From Succinispira mobilis DSM 6222 (GTDB taxonomy: Bacteria; Bacillota; Negativicutes; Acidaminococcales; Succinispiraceae), in assembly GCF_000384135.1 (NCBI RefSeq), contig NZ_KB913028.1, positions 1,453,351 to 1,517,350 on the forward strand: DNA of 64,000 nt. Direction: 5' to 3'. The position numbers were made by a program, and so were the translations under genes. The notes under the pieces were generated by a model. That model was not told the DNA's origin. It saw only the letters and a list, made by a program, of their open reading frames with translations, and ran no database searches. Below, in pieces: positions 27,701 through 36,959 of this stretch. The first letter of the stretch is position 1; every line of letters starts with the position of its first letter.

Positions 27701-27761
27701 CAAAAAAATACACAAGTTGCTGGTGTGCTAGCGCCCATCTGGTCAAGTTAAAATCTTTCAT
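24702..27761 (-). CDS. RND-family inner-membrane efflux transporter (AcrB/MexB-like)
   Basis: 1019 aa, full length. It has TM1 near residue 12, a large porter loop, a TM cluster around 335-480 with the RND motif SLGLLIDDATIAVEMME (proton-relay Asp pair), a second loop, and a C-terminal TM cluster. It drives drug or metabolite export with proton antiport. The start overlaps the stop of the adaptor gene (ATGA). No TolC-like gene follows, so the outer-membrane channel must be elsewhere. Its presence implies a diderm envelope. Confidence 0.93.
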   Translation of the reverse strand: MKDFNLTRWALAHQQLVYFFVALTFIAGLFTYPRLGRMEDPEYVIRQMIVSVAWPGATAKQVEEQVTDKLEKKLQDTPGLDYLKSYSKAGQAVIYVNLKESVPAKDVRPTWLEVRNLANDIKGSLPQGVVGPAFNDRFDDVFGSIYALTASDYSYEELRAQAKQIRRILLGVNSVKRVELIGVQPEKVYIEIQSNKLAQLGLDPKVILQAVQAQSSMNPAGMLETKSDNVYLRVSGLFDNLEQLNNLPIRAAGRTFRLGDIAKVSRGYVEPSEPKMYYNGQPAVGLAVSMDSGGNIINLGLALHKAIAMIRQELPLGLEISQVANQAQVVEESIGEFTKSLWEAIIIVLAVSFLSLGVRCGWVVTLCIPLVLAGVFAGMSIASIDLHKVSLGALIISLGLLIDDATIAVEMMEVKLAQGWERVEAACYAYQATAFPMLTGTLITCAGFIPIGFAKGASAEFTSSLFPVITIALLFSWVVAVMVTPLFGYVLIKPRRTENINDQANKQEVYNTKFYNFFKKILVWCLNNRKLVLGFTIACFVLAVFSLKFVKKEFFPPSTRPELIVELTLPEGASLLDTEQQAKKLALLLEDEPLIKQYSYYVGKGAPRFILTLEPKLPANNFAQFIIVAKDIEARKQLQSKLEKQFNQGFEEVRSNIKLIQTGPPSDYPVMLRVSGYQQTKVLELANKVGQIMQSKPELKNINYDWQEKAKSMKLSVDQDKARLLGITSQSLAKDLQAQISGLTIGEYYEADKTLGILFRLDKENRKTLAEIKNLPIHIGGGAFVPLEQIAKISYEAEEGTIWRYNLKPTITVQADVVGKITGNDATQQVYSELQQLRDQLPFGYSIEVAGSSERSKTSVDFLLQTVPVMSLVIVILLMLQLQRVSLVVIALLTLPLGIIGVSVAMLITGLPLGFVAQLGILALSGMIVRNSVILLDQIEQHLSNGETLSNAIVDSTILRFRPIMLTAATAILGMVPLISSTFWGPMAVAIGGGLLGATVMTLLVLPTIYATWFKAPKI

Positions 27762-28822
27762 ATACGCACCTTCTGCCCGGCGTGTAATTTTTGTACACCT
27801 GCTGTCACCACAATATCTCCTGTTTTAAGCCCTGATATTACCTCAATTTTATCATCTTTAAAATTACCTAGCTTAACCTCTTGTAACTGCACACAACCCT
27901 CACGCACTAACCAAACTTGAGCTTTAGTTTCTGTTTGATAAAGAGCAGTAATTGGAATTGTGTGAATTTTAGTTTTCTGGTCTTGATAATTTACTAATAC
28001 ATTAGCGGTCATCCCCAACTTAATTTCTGCTGGTGGCTCTAGCAAACTAATCCGTACCGTATATGTCCGCGTAACTTTATCGGCCACAGGCGAAATTTCT
28101 CTTACCTTTCCAACTACTTTAATGTTTTCTAAAGCCCAAAAATCTACTTGTACTGGTGTATTTATCGCTAACTGTTCCACTCTATTTTCTGGCACATTGA
28201 TTTCTATTTCACGTTCCCCATCTCTTACTAAGGTAAGCACAGTTTGTCCCGCACTAACCACTTGTCCACTTTCTACAGCAATACTGGCAATAACCCCTGC
28301 CGCATCTGCTTTAAGATAACTATACTCTAGCTGATTAGCACCTTGATTATACTGTGCATTTGCTTGACGTACAGCGGCTAGAGCTACTTCATAAGCATTC
28401 TTATATTGATCTAGTTGGGAAGTACTTATTGCTCCTTGGGCATGTAAACTACTGTAACGTTGCAAATCACTACTAGCAAGTTCTAATTTGGATTCGGCCG
28501 CGGCAACTTGAGCCGCATTAATATTTACGGTTTGCCTAATATCCTGTGGATCTATTTGTAGCAAAACATCTCCAACCTTAACTTTACTACCCACTTCAAC
28601 ATTGCGGTTAATAATTTTACCAGCAACTTGAAAAGCTAATTTTTTTTCATAACGCCCACGTACCTCGCCTGAATAATTAGCCTGCTGAGTTGAGTCGCTA
28701 TCTGTTACCGTATAAGTTCTCACTAAGGGATCTTTATTTAGACCATTATCAGCTATTTTACCGCAGGCTGTTAACGTAACTAGCAAAAGCAGCGTGCTAA
28801 TTATACTAATAGTTTTTTTCAT
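27758..28822 (-). CDS. RND efflux periplasmic adaptor lipoprotein
   Basis: 354 aa. The signal peptide ends in a lipobox (LVTLTACGK), so the protein is lipid-anchored. The lipoyl-hairpin-barrel order is visible: AGKIINRNVEVGSKVKVGDVLLQIDP, a helical hairpin (about 75-140), then ADAAGVIASIAVESGQVVSAGQ and a beta-barrel. It links the RND pump to an outer-membrane channel. First gene of the operon; the ribosome site is AGGAGGATAACC. Confidence 0.92.
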   Translation of the reverse strand: MKKTISIISTLLLLVTLTACGKIADNGLNKDPLVRTYTVTDSDSTQQANYSGEVRGRYEKKLAFQVAGKIINRNVEVGSKVKVGDVLLQIDPQDIRQTVNINAAQVAAAESKLELASSDLQRYSSLHAQGAISTSQLDQYKNAYEVALAAVRQANAQYNQGANQLEYSYLKADAAGVIASIAVESGQVVSAGQTVLTLVRDGEREIEINVPENRVEQLAINTPVQVDFWALENIKVVGKVREISPVADKVTRTYTVRISLLEPPAEIKLGMTANVLVNYQDQKTKIHTIPITALYQTETKAQVWLVREGCVQLQEVKLGNFKDDKIEVISGLKTGDIVVTAGVQKLHAGQKVRI

Positions 28823-29064
28823 TTGGTTATCCTCCTTCTATAATCTTAAATATTCTCTCGCCTACTCACTATTTCGCGGTATTTAAAATTTAAAAAATTC
28901 ACTTTATGCTCCTTATATCTATAATACATATTACAGATAGATACTCTATTTTTAATTATAATGTCAATAGACATTGCTTATTGGTGTTATAGCCTTATTT
29001 ATTAAATAAAATCAACCAGTAAACTGTTTTAGTTTTTAAGTTTCCGACGTTGAAAAAAATAGTT

Positions 29065-29110
29065 CATAGAGACTTTACGATACTTTATAGTTTCGCTAAA
29101 AACCTCTATG
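29065..29110 (-). terminator. Possible terminator of the TetR gene
   Basis: CATAGAG (29065-29071) pairs with CTCTATG (29104-29110); on the minus strand a run of seven T residues follows. The loop is long, so this is tentative. The rest of 28823-29113 shows no gene. Confidence 0.4.
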
Positions 29111-29113
29111 TGA

Positions 29114-29689
29114 TTAACGCGACTGGGGTTTAATAATTGCTTGCACTAGAAAATCAACTAATTCAGGTGTGTAATCTACTTCTGGCTCTAAAGGCCCTGT
29201 TTTGGCATAAGTAAAAGCTTGAAACAATTTAAAACCTGCATAAGCTACCACAGTTTCATTCACTTCGCGAAAAACACCTCTTGTTTTACCATCTTTAATT
29301 ATTTGCGCAATTTTAGCAATTATTTCTTGATCAATAATTGCATGATATTTCCGTTTAACAAAAGCTGCAAATATCTCATCTTCTTTTAGAATTCCCGTTA
29401 TAAAATTATCTTGATTAAAGTTTTGTACTGCAACATTAATCAAGGCAGTTAGTTTTTCTAACGGATCTGCAATTGTTTGAACTTCAGCAAATACCCGCTG
29501 CAAAAAAGCCTGTGATTCTCTTAAAATCAGGCTTTTCAATAAATCTTCTTTATCTTTAAAATGCAGATAAATTGTTTTTTTAGAAATACCGCAATCTCTA
29601 CTTAACTCGTCCATTGTAGTTTTTTTAAAGCCAAAGCGTTCAATTCGATGCTGTGCTTTATCCATTATCATATTTTTAATTAAATTCAA
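29114..29689 (-). CDS. TetR/AcrR-type transcriptional regulator
   Basis: 191 aa. The N-terminal helix-turn-helix is RFGFKKTTMDELSRDCGISKKTIYLHFKDKEDLL, canonical for TetR; the C-terminal ligand domain is variable. The start is TTG at 29689 with GGGGGG upstream; in-frame ATGs at codons 7 and 9 are alternatives. It lies upstream of the RND operon in the same direction and probably represses it (inference from common arrangement). Confidence 0.87.
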   Translation of the reverse strand: MNLIKNMIMDKAQHRIERFGFKKTTMDELSRDCGISKKTIYLHFKDKEDLLKSLILRESQAFLQRVFAEVQTIADPLEKLTALINVAVQNFNQDNFITGILKEDEIFAAFVKRKYHAIIDQEIIAKIAQIIKDGKTRGVFREVNETVVAYAGFKLFQAFTYAKTGPLEPEVDYTPELVDFLVQAIIKPQSR

Positions 29690-29727
29690 ATTTTCCCCCC
29701 CTAAAATAACATAGTATTTACTTGATA

Positions 29728-30078
29728 CTAACCGCCAACGTATTTCTCTTTAAACTTCTTTTTTAACTTCAAAGCGTAAAATACTATTTCGCCTATTGCT
29801 ACTACTTTGAAACAATAGCCATAATAAGATATTTGCGCACTTTTTTCTAATCGCCCCCTAAATTGATTCATAAACCAGCCACCAAACGTATAGATATTAT
29901 CAGTCTCAAATTTAATACCTAATAATTGTTATATGTCCAAAATAGATTCTTGCGCACCTATATAAAAGGTTTTTAGTGCAATTTCTACAATCTGAACCTC
30001 TTTTACAGTATCATATTCGCTATCTTTATTAAATTTAAGTTTATCATTTATATTTTTTTCGGTCAATGATTCCGCTTT
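29728..30078 (-). pseudogene. Decayed CNNM/CorC (hemolysin-like, UPF0053) gene
   Basis: Two open fragments in different frames read on the minus strand. The C-terminal one contains IYTFGGWFMNQF and AQISYYGYCFKVVAI then LKLKKK, which match the CorC/HlyC domain pattern (TxGGW, then GYxFxV, then a basic end). The upstream one (VKEVQIVEIALKTFYIGAQ) resembles the segment before the MTPR motif of the same family. The middle is deleted and stops intervene. The upstream remainder, 30079-30373, has no gene; a four-codon start-stop followed by a membrane-like stretch near 30197 is not supportable. Confidence 0.45.
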
Positions 30079-30373
30079 TTATTCCAATCAAATAATATTA
30101 TTTTGTGTTAAATTACATTCAACCATTTATATGACTAATAACTCAAAAATACTTTTTATAACTCCAAAACTAGCTATACTATTATTAATAGCTTATAATG
30201 AAAAGATAATATTTTATCAGTTTATTTTTAATTATTGCCGTTATTCTTGCTTATACATTAACTATAATTTCTAATTGCCCTAAGTTCAATTCCCCATACA
30301 TTTATTTTTGCTAATCATAAATCAAGGGTTTTTATATTGACTAAGTTTCTAGAAATTTTCTAAGGAGGATATT

Positions 30374-32485
30374 GTGTTTAATAATTTAATTTTAACTCTT
30401 TCTAATCAGCGACATCTCAGGGCAATTCAGCAGAGTCTTCTGTTAAATATGCCAATTATGGTAATTGGTTCTTTTGCAGCTGTATTTATAAATCTACCTC
30501 TAACTGAGTATCAAAATCTTATGAACTCCTTATTAGGCGCCAACTGGAAATTGTTAGGCACATCAATTTATAGCGCTTCCTTTGGTATTATTTCTCTTCT
30601 CTTAGCAGGAACTATCAGCTATTTGTTAGCTGAGCACCAAGAAGGATTTCATCCTTTAGTCGCCTCCATAACTGCTATTAGCTGCCTCACAATTTTAATC
30701 CAACCTGAATCAACTCAAGGTTTTTTGGGGTTGCCGGCACATTGGTTAGGAATTTTCGGCATATTTTTCTCAATAATAGTTACACTTTTGGTAACTGAAA
30801 TATTTTTTTTTATTCGCTCCCTAGAATTAATAAAACTAGAAGCCTTTTTTGATAACCACGACCCCCTAATTGCTCAATCACTAACCAATATTATTCCTTT
30901 TGGGATTACACTAGCTATTTTTGCGATAATTAAATATATCAGCCTCGCTTATGGAATTGTAGATATTTGTCAACCCTTTTACAATCTAATAAAATCTTTG
31001 TTTACAGTAGGTGATTCTTCTTTATTTGCTGTACTCAAATACTACTTTGTCGTTCAAATTCTATGGTTTTTCGGTATTCACGGCCAAAATGTCTTAAGTT
31101 CAGTTTTGGACGATCTATATAAAATTGCTGCACAGCAAAATCTCCTAGCGTATAGTACTGGTGGACAACCAACCGAAATAATAACCAATGTTTTTATCAC
31201 TACTTTTGCAACCATTGGTGGTACTGGTTCAACCTTATGTTTAATTTTGGCTATTTTATTTACATATAGACAAGGAATTCCCTACCGCTTAGCACAAATT
31301 TCTGTTTTGCCGGCAATATTTAATGTCAGCGAAATTTTAATATTTGGCCTGCCAATAGCCCTAAATCCAATTTTTTTGTTACCTTTTATTCTAACACCTC
31401 TAGTTCTGCTCTGTGTGGCCTATCTAGCTACACTAATTGGTCTAGTACCTATTACTAACAACATCATTCACTGGACAACGCCCCCTTTATTAAGCGGTTA
31501 TTTAGCTACTAATTCTTTTAGCGGTATAGTACTCCAATGTGTTAATCTAGGCATAGGTTTTGCTATTTACTTACCGTTTGTAAAAATCTCAAAAAGGCAA
31601 AAACAGCAAGAACTGGAAAAATCTTTAACTTATTTATCCGAATTAGCATCTGTACCTAAAAATATGTATTCTACTAATCTAATTATTCGTGGTGATAATG
31701 CTGGTAAGCTTGCACGTCTTTTGGCACACGATCTCAAAGAAGCAATGGAACAAAAAACGCTTTACTTAGAATATCAACCACAAGTTTACCAAGGAAAAAC
31801 AGTAACTGGTGTTGAAGCCCTTTTACGATGGAACCACTATTCACTAGGGAAAATCCCCCCTTCTTTAGTAATTATGTTAGCTGAAGAAACAGGTTTAATT
31901 CATTCTCTAGGTGGCTGGGTTTTAGCAACTGCCTGCCAACAATTAGCAACTTGGAAGAAAGCCGGCCTAGAAGATGTCGTTATGTCTGTCAATATCTCCG
32001 TTAAACAACTTACTAAAGATAAAATTTTAGAAGATGTAGCTAAAAGCATAGCTACTAGTGGTATTAATCCTTATGAATTAGAATTAGAAATAACAGAAAG
32101 TATTGCTTTGGATAATAATCATTATACCCAAAAACGCCTCCAAACCTTGACTACATTAGGTGTGAAAATTGCTATTGATGATTTTGGCATGGGACATAGT
32201 TCTTTAAGCTATATTAAAAACTTACCCATTAATACTTTGAAAATTGATCAATCTCTAAGCCGAGATATCACTTATAATTTACATAGCCGAAAAATGGTAA
32301 CCAGCATTATTGAGATGTGTGCCTCTTTAAATCTAAAAGTAATTGTTGAGTATATCGATAAAATTGAACAACAACTACTCTTAGACGAATTAGGTGATGT
32401 TCATTGCCAAGGTTATTTATATAGTCCATCCTTAAGTCCAGACAGAGCTTTATCTTATATTCAAAATATGAATAACAAAAAATAA
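30374..32485 (+). CDS. Fusion of PTS EIIC-type transporter domain and EAL c-di-GMP phosphodiesterase domain
   Basis: 703 aa, GTG start after TAAGGAGGATATT. Residues 1-405 are a lactose/cellobiose-type EIIC with about ten membrane helices, the GIHG signature (234-237) and FNVSEILIFGLPIALNP (316-332). Residues about 450-690 are an EAL domain with most catalytic residues: E481 (EAL), N540, E572/E575, D602-D603 (IDDFGMGHSSL), K623, E659 and Q679. There is no EIIA or EIIB, so it may sense sugar binding and hydrolyse c-di-GMP rather than transport. The AEGVET loop is altered to VEYIDK. Confidence 0.88.
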   Translation: MFNNLILTLSNQRHLRAIQQSLLLNMPIMVIGSFAAVFINLPLTEYQNLMNSLLGANWKLLGTSIYSASFGIISLLLAGTISYLLAEHQEGFHPLVASITAISCLTILIQPESTQGFLGLPAHWLGIFGIFFSIIVTLLVTEIFFFIRSLELIKLEAFFDNHDPLIAQSLTNIIPFGITLAIFAIIKYISLAYGIVDICQPFYNLIKSLFTVGDSSLFAVLKYYFVVQILWFFGIHGQNVLSSVLDDLYKIAAQQNLLAYSTGGQPTEIITNVFITTFATIGGTGSTLCLILAILFTYRQGIPYRLAQISVLPAIFNVSEILIFGLPIALNPIFLLPFILTPLVLLCVAYLATLIGLVPITNNIIHWTTPPLLSGYLATNSFSGIVLQCVNLGIGFAIYLPFVKISKRQKQQELEKSLTYLSELASVPKNMYSTNLIIRGDNAGKLARLLAHDLKEAMEQKTLYLEYQPQVYQGKTVTGVEALLRWNHYSLGKIPPSLVIMLAEETGLIHSLGGWVLATACQQLATWKKAGLEDVVMSVNISVKQLTKDKILEDVAKSIATSGINPYELELEITESIALDNNHYTQKRLQTLTTLGVKIAIDDFGMGHSSLSYIKNLPINTLKIDQSLSRDITYNLHSRKMVTSIIEMCASLNLKVIVEYIDKIEQQLLLDELGDVHCQGYLYSPSLSPDRALSYIQNMNNKK

Positions 32486-32587
32486 AGTAAACATCTAAAA
32501 TATTATCCTATAGCCACTATAATTTTAAATGTTTTAGATTGAGCATTATAATCCTAGACTATGTTTAGTTATTCTTTTATTTTAGGA

Positions 32588-32650
32588 ATAGAAAACTGGC
32601 CTGAAAAAATCCTGCTTTTTAAAGCTAATTTTTTCAGGCCAGTTTTCTAT
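32588..32650. terminator. Bidirectional terminator
   Basis: Very long stem (ATAGAAAACTGGCCTGAAAA and its complement) with A/T-rich ends between convergent genes at 30374 and 32672. Confidence 0.88.
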
Positions 32651-32671
32651 AACTTCTTTAATATTCTTGTT

Positions 32672-33436
32672 TTATTTATATCCTTTACTGTCTAAAATTT
32701 TAAGAAATTTATTTTCTGATAAAATTTCATGAGTTATAAATTCGCCTTTATAAAACAAACTAAAACTAGTAAAAGGCGTAGGTGCATTTTGTGCCGCCTC
32801 ACAAGTTTTAAGTTTTATAACTTTAAGTGCAACTTGCTTATTTTCAGCTATTTTCTCAATAAGTGGCACATATTTAGCCGTAAATGGACATTGATTCGTA
32901 TAATACAATGTAAATCCCACTTCACTTTCTGTTTTATGACAATTTAGGCAACTTACCTTGAATTTAGGTGGTTGGGAATTACTCGCAAAAGCTAAATAGT
33001 ACAACTCAAAATAAGGCGCAAATTCTGCCGCCTTTTCAAATCCGTGGTGTTGCAAAAACTTAGTATCTGCCAAATAGGGCAATTTCTTTTTAGCTGTTAA
33101 TATTGCGAGCCCTTGCTTTCCTTGCTTTTTAGCATCGTCAATACAGGCATTTAGCAATAACTTAGAATAGCCTTGCCCTTTATACTGCCCAGCTACCCAT
33201 AGGCAATTAATATATATGTAATTGTCTGCTTCAATTGGTACCCAAGCTTTTTCGGCAGGGAGGTATTCAATAAAACATTTTCCTCGTATATTTCCCTTCA
33301 AAAAAACTAACCCCTCGGCAAATCTATCTTGCAGCCAGGATTTCTTAGCTTGTACCTGGCAATCATTATCATTAGCAATGGCACAACAAATATGCTCTTT
33401 AGCTATGTTTTCTGAGGTAACAGTGATAAGTTCCAT
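32672..33436 (-). CDS. GNAT acetyltransferase with C-terminal YoaP-like domain
   Basis: 254 aa. The N-terminal GNAT domain has INCLWVAGQYKGQGYSKLLLNACI (acetyl-CoA loop). The C-terminal part, after SCLNCHKTESE, has TLYYTNQCPFTAKYVPLIE, a thioredoxin-like YoaP domain with a single Cys. Target unknown. It lies 27 bases downstream of the AraC-type regulator gene and is probably co-transcribed. Confidence 0.85.
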   Translation of the reverse strand: MELITVTSENIAKEHICCAIANDNDCQVQAKKSWLQDRFAEGLVFLKGNIRGKCFIEYLPAEKAWVPIEADNYIYINCLWVAGQYKGQGYSKLLLNACIDDAKKQGKQGLAILTAKKKLPYLADTKFLQHHGFEKAAEFAPYFELYYLAFASNSQPPKFKVSCLNCHKTESEVGFTLYYTNQCPFTAKYVPLIEKIAENKQVALKVIKLKTCEAAQNAPTPFTSFSLFYKGEFITHEILSENKFLKILDSKGYK

Positions 33437-33463
33437 TTTTTCTTACCTCCCCTGAAAATTTCT

Positions 33464-34333
33464 TTATTTTTTCTTAATTGGTACCCAAATTTCACTATAA
33501 TAACTTTTATCTTTAATTCCTTGCGGATACTCTGCTGCATTTGTGTACAGTTCAATATTATATCCAGCTGCAATTTCATAATCACAACAATTAGGTAACC
33601 ACTCAGTAAAAATTTTCTGATTTACAGCTTGTATTGCTTCTGGCAATGCTCCTTTGCATGGAAAAACAGCCCAAGTATTTTTAGGGATAATCTTTGTAGT
33701 AACACCTTGGGGAACATCTTGCATTGGATTGTAATTATCTGCGATCAAGTATTCAAATTCATCTGTCGGCATCCCACCTTCAATACTTTTATCAATGCAG
33801 ACTCCATACATTCCACAAATTAATGCCCCACCTCCAGTTTGATAATGTTCGGCCCAAAACTGAGGGATTTCTGCAAAAGCATTATCATACTTAAATACTT
33901 TCGACACACCCATAATAGTAAACGCTTCTTTTTCTACAATTTTGTAATCCATAATATAACCACCTTCCAGCGAAAATTTTAATTTGAGCGGGGCCAAGGA
34001 TTTTAACATTGCCCCGCCCTTTCGAACAGCAGTAGGGGTAAGCCCATGAAAACGGGTAAAAGCCTTGGTAAAACTATCTGGAGAATCGTAGCCGTACTTT
34101 AAGGCAATATCAATTACTTTATTTTCCGTTGCTACAAGCTCACTCCCAGCTAATGTCAATCTACGTTTTCTAATATATTCACTTACAGTAAAACCACATA
34201 ACATCGTAAATCCTTTTTGAAAGTAAAAAGGTGATAGCCTTGCTCTTTCTGCAATGTTATCTATACTTAACTGACCTTCTAGATTGTTCTCAATATAATT
34301 TATCGCTTTACTAATGTCTTCAACCCAACCCAT
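33464..34333 (-). CDS. AraC-family regulator with GyrI-like effector domain
   Basis: 289 aa from the ATG at 34333, which has AGAGGTG upstream; the in-frame ATG 27 bases earlier has none. Two helix-turn-helix motifs occupy residues about 8-105 (IAERARLSPFYFQKGF and DIALKYGYDSPDSFTKAFTRFHG). Residues about 135-289 form a GyrI-like/effector-binding (SOUL-like) domain. Such proteins sense small hydrophobic or cationic compounds. Probably regulates its own operon with the GNAT-YoaP gene. Confidence 0.88.
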   Translation of the reverse strand: MGWVEDISKAINYIENNLEGQLSIDNIAERARLSPFYFQKGFTMLCGFTVSEYIRKRRLTLAGSELVATENKVIDIALKYGYDSPDSFTKAFTRFHGLTPTAVRKGGAMLKSLAPLKLKFSLEGGYIMDYKIVEKEAFTIMGVSKVFKYDNAFAEIPQFWAEHYQTGGGALICGMYGVCIDKSIEGGMPTDEFEYLIADNYNPMQDVPQGVTTKIIPKNTWAVFPCKGALPEAIQAVNQKIFTEWLPNCCDYEIAAGYNIELYTNAAEYPQGIKDKSYYSEIWVPIKKK

Positions 34334-34425
34334 AAGTACACCTCTTATCTGCATTTCCATTCTACTGTAAAGTTAACATTATGTCCCGACTTTTTCTGTA
34401 AAATTTTGTCCGTTTTTTAGTCTGC

Positions 34426-35550
34426 TTAATAAAGCATTTCTCCTGGTCGGTAACCAACCGGTAACTCTTCTTCAACTAAAAATTTGAAATTAGGGTCTTT
34501 TAAAATTGGTAAGAAGGCGGCATAAGGTAGACAGGCAAATTCGCTAACATAATTACTAGCACCAAACCATTTGCCTTCTTTAGCTGCTAAATTTAAATCT
34601 CTAGCAAATTTTGTATGATTAGAGCAATCATGCACTATTAAATTCCATTGTTCATCTATTGCAATACGCATAAATTGCAAAGTTAATTCTCTGCTCCAAA
34701 TAGGTGAAATATAGCCATGACGCGCCATATACATATTAGCCCCATAATAATTATCAATGTTGTTGGCATTTAAATGTAATTCTGCACAATTAATAAAATC
34801 AACTTTTGTAGCTAATATCGCCTGTTTCTTTTTGAAAAAAGTTTCAAAAAATTCTGGTGTCATTGGCGTTTCTATCCCTACATTATTTATATATTTTTTG
34901 GCAATAGCTATATTCTCTATAACTTTATCTGCACAATTAGAAGCGCCTAAGTTAAACCTTATTTCATTTAAACCTGCTTCCCCCAAAGCTTTCAAAGTTT
35001 CCTCCGTAGCTAAAGTCCCATTAGTGTATAAATGCTGATAAATTTCAACTTGATTAAATTTTTTGATTACCGAATAATATTTTTCTATCTCCATAAATGG
35101 TTCCAAATACACATAAGCAATTCCCGTAGGTTTATCTTGAATTTTTAGTAATAAATCAAGATCTTGTTCATAAAACTTTGTCCCACCAATACCCCATAGA
35201 CCTTCACCAATTGGTGCTATATCATCTAATTCGCCATAATTATAACAAAATTTACACTCTAAGTTACATTTATTAGTTTTACGAATAGCGCTAAGCCCCG
35301 TCCCTAACAAACAAGACCGACAGCCTGGCGAAAATTTATTTTCATCGCCTATAAATCTAGTTCTTCCCTCTAGAGTTTTCAAACCTTTTATTTGCGCCAT
35401 TAAAAGCTCATTGCGTTTTTCAACTGCTGCCTCGATTTGGGCTAAAGTTGCAAAAACGATTTCTTGTTGCTTGCTCATCAATTCTTCATCCTCGGGTAAT
35501 TGAGCAAAAAATTCAAACCATATTAACGCATCTTTTTTAGAAATTTTCAT
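34426..35550 (-). CDS. Radical SAM protein of unknown substrate
   Basis: 374 aa. The cluster motif is CNLECKFC within RKTNKCNLECKFCYNYG, with CRSCLLG just before it giving extra cysteines. The GIAYVYLEPF, LYTNGTLA and EIRFNLGAS segments fit the SAM-binding barrel. The C-terminal part ends in a conserved-looking PVGYRPGEMLY. It has no neighbour that defines a pathway. Ribosome site AAGGAGAAAAA. Confidence 0.82.
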   Translation of the reverse strand: MKISKKDALIWFEFFAQLPEDEELMSKQQEIVFATLAQIEAAVEKRNELLMAQIKGLKTLEGRTRFIGDENKFSPGCRSCLLGTGLSAIRKTNKCNLECKFCYNYGELDDIAPIGEGLWGIGGTKFYEQDLDLLLKIQDKPTGIAYVYLEPFMEIEKYYSVIKKFNQVEIYQHLYTNGTLATEETLKALGEAGLNEIRFNLGASNCADKVIENIAIAKKYINNVGIETPMTPEFFETFFKKKQAILATKVDFINCAELHLNANNIDNYYGANMYMARHGYISPIWSRELTLQFMRIAIDEQWNLIVHDCSNHTKFARDLNLAAKEGKWFGASNYVSEFACLPYAAFLPILKDPNFKFLVEEELPVGYRPGEMLY

Positions 35551-35730
35551 TTTTTCTCCTTGTATTAACCTAATTAAATCATTATCTTTTATTTTATACC
35601 TATAACTTTAGCTTTTAGTATAATTTCTAATTATAACATAGTAAGCCATTGAATTATTTAAGTTTTATCCTAAAAACTATTCAAAAAAATAGTTTTTGTA
35701 CCAGGTTAGTTTCGATAAAATTTTTTTCAA

Positions 35731-35774
35731 ATAAAACAGGCTGTGTCTAAGACTAATTCCTAGTAACACAGCCT
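35731..35774 (-). terminator. Terminator of rsgA
   Basis: Stem AGGCTGTGT (35738-35746) / ACACAGCCT (35766-35774); the minus strand continues TTTTAT. Confidence 0.75.
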
Positions 35775-35783
35775 ATTACTCGC

Positions 35784-36851
35784 TTAGTTTTTGTGTTTTT
35801 TATCTTTGGCAAACCTGCGAGCATTTTTCATGCCGCCGACTTCTTTAAACATCCGCTCTAATTTTTGAGTTTCAATTTGTTTGCTATTTAACCCTTGATA
35901 GGAAGACTCATTTTTTAATTTTATATAACTATCCAATCTCCTTTGGGTTATTGTTCCCGCGGCTATGGCCTTTTGTATTGCACAACCTGGTTCGTTAGTG
36001 TGCGTGCAATCTGTAAATTTACATTGCGGTATAAGTTCTTCAAGATCCGCAAAAGATTTTACTAAATCTAGGCTTTGAATCCCTAATTCACGCATCCCTG
36101 GAGTATCAATAACTGCGCCGCCAAACGAACACGGAAATAATTCTCTCCCAGTAGTTGTATGTCTGCCTTTATCAGCATTACCGATTTCATTTGTGGCCAA
36201 AACAGCTTCACCTAAAATCTGGTTAATTAAGGTTGATTTTCCAACCCCTGAGGAACCAATAAATGCTGTAGTAAGCCCTTTGCTCAAATATGATTTAAAC
36301 TTATCAATATTATCCTGATACATACTAGTAGTTATTATCTGCGCAAAGCCAGAAGCTTGTTCAACTTCTGTGATTATGGCTTGTAGATTCGGACACAAAT
36401 CGGACTTTGTAAGCACAATTACCGGAGTTGCACCACTATCCCAGGCAATTGCCAAATAACGTTCTAAGCGATTTAAGCTATAATTATTATTTAAAGACAT
36501 ACACAGAAAGACGACATCTACATTAGCCGCAACCACTTGAGCTTGCTCACTTACTCCCACCGCTGTACGCAAAAAAACACTTTTACGTGTTAAGATACAC
36601 TGAATCAAAGCCAAATCTTCTTGGCTTTGACAAGAAATCATCACGTAATCGCCTACAGCTGGGAGCTTTGCTAATTCAGTAGTTTCATACCTTAGTTTTC
36701 CTGAGATTTGGGCAAACTGTTCCCCTTTGGTGGTTACTATTTTATATAAACCTTTATATTGGGCAATAACTCTTGCCAAAGTTAAGTCGGGATACATGCT
36801 GGACTCATTTATAAAGCGCTCTGTTAAGCCATATTTTTTTAAGATATTCAT
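35784..36851 (-). CDS. rsgA: Ribosome small-subunit-dependent GTPase A
   Basis: 355 aa. Circularly permuted GTPase: G4 (VLTKSDL) precedes G1 (FIGSSGVGKSTL), then TTGRELF and DTPGMREL. The C-terminal zinc site CKFTDCTHTNEPGC is intact. It matures the 30S subunit. TAGGAGGTAAGAAA precedes the ATG. An IS605-like element ends about 110 bases upstream of the start, within the gene's promoter region. Confidence 0.93.
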   Translation of the reverse strand: MNILKKYGLTERFINESSMYPDLTLARVIAQYKGLYKIVTTKGEQFAQISGKLRYETTELAKLPAVGDYVMISCQSQEDLALIQCILTRKSVFLRTAVGVSEQAQVVAANVDVVFLCMSLNNNYSLNRLERYLAIAWDSGATPVIVLTKSDLCPNLQAIITEVEQASGFAQIITTSMYQDNIDKFKSYLSKGLTTAFIGSSGVGKSTLINQILGEAVLATNEIGNADKGRHTTTGRELFPCSFGGAVIDTPGMRELGIQSLDLVKSFADLEELIPQCKFTDCTHTNEPGCAIQKAIAAGTITQRRLDSYIKLKNESSYQGLNSKQIETQKLERMFKEVGGMKNARRFAKDKKHKN

Positions 36852-36959
36852 TTTCTTACCTCCTAAAAATCAAAGCAAGCTAGGAAGGAGGTTTTGATTT
36901 TTAAATTTTCAAAGCCCCCTCCCCTATTACAATCTCCATTTTTACTATATTTGATTTCT

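Noticed and set aside
30197-30315. Short membrane-like reading after ATGAAAAGATAA
   Set aside because: A stop follows at codon four and no other start or ribosome site supports translation.
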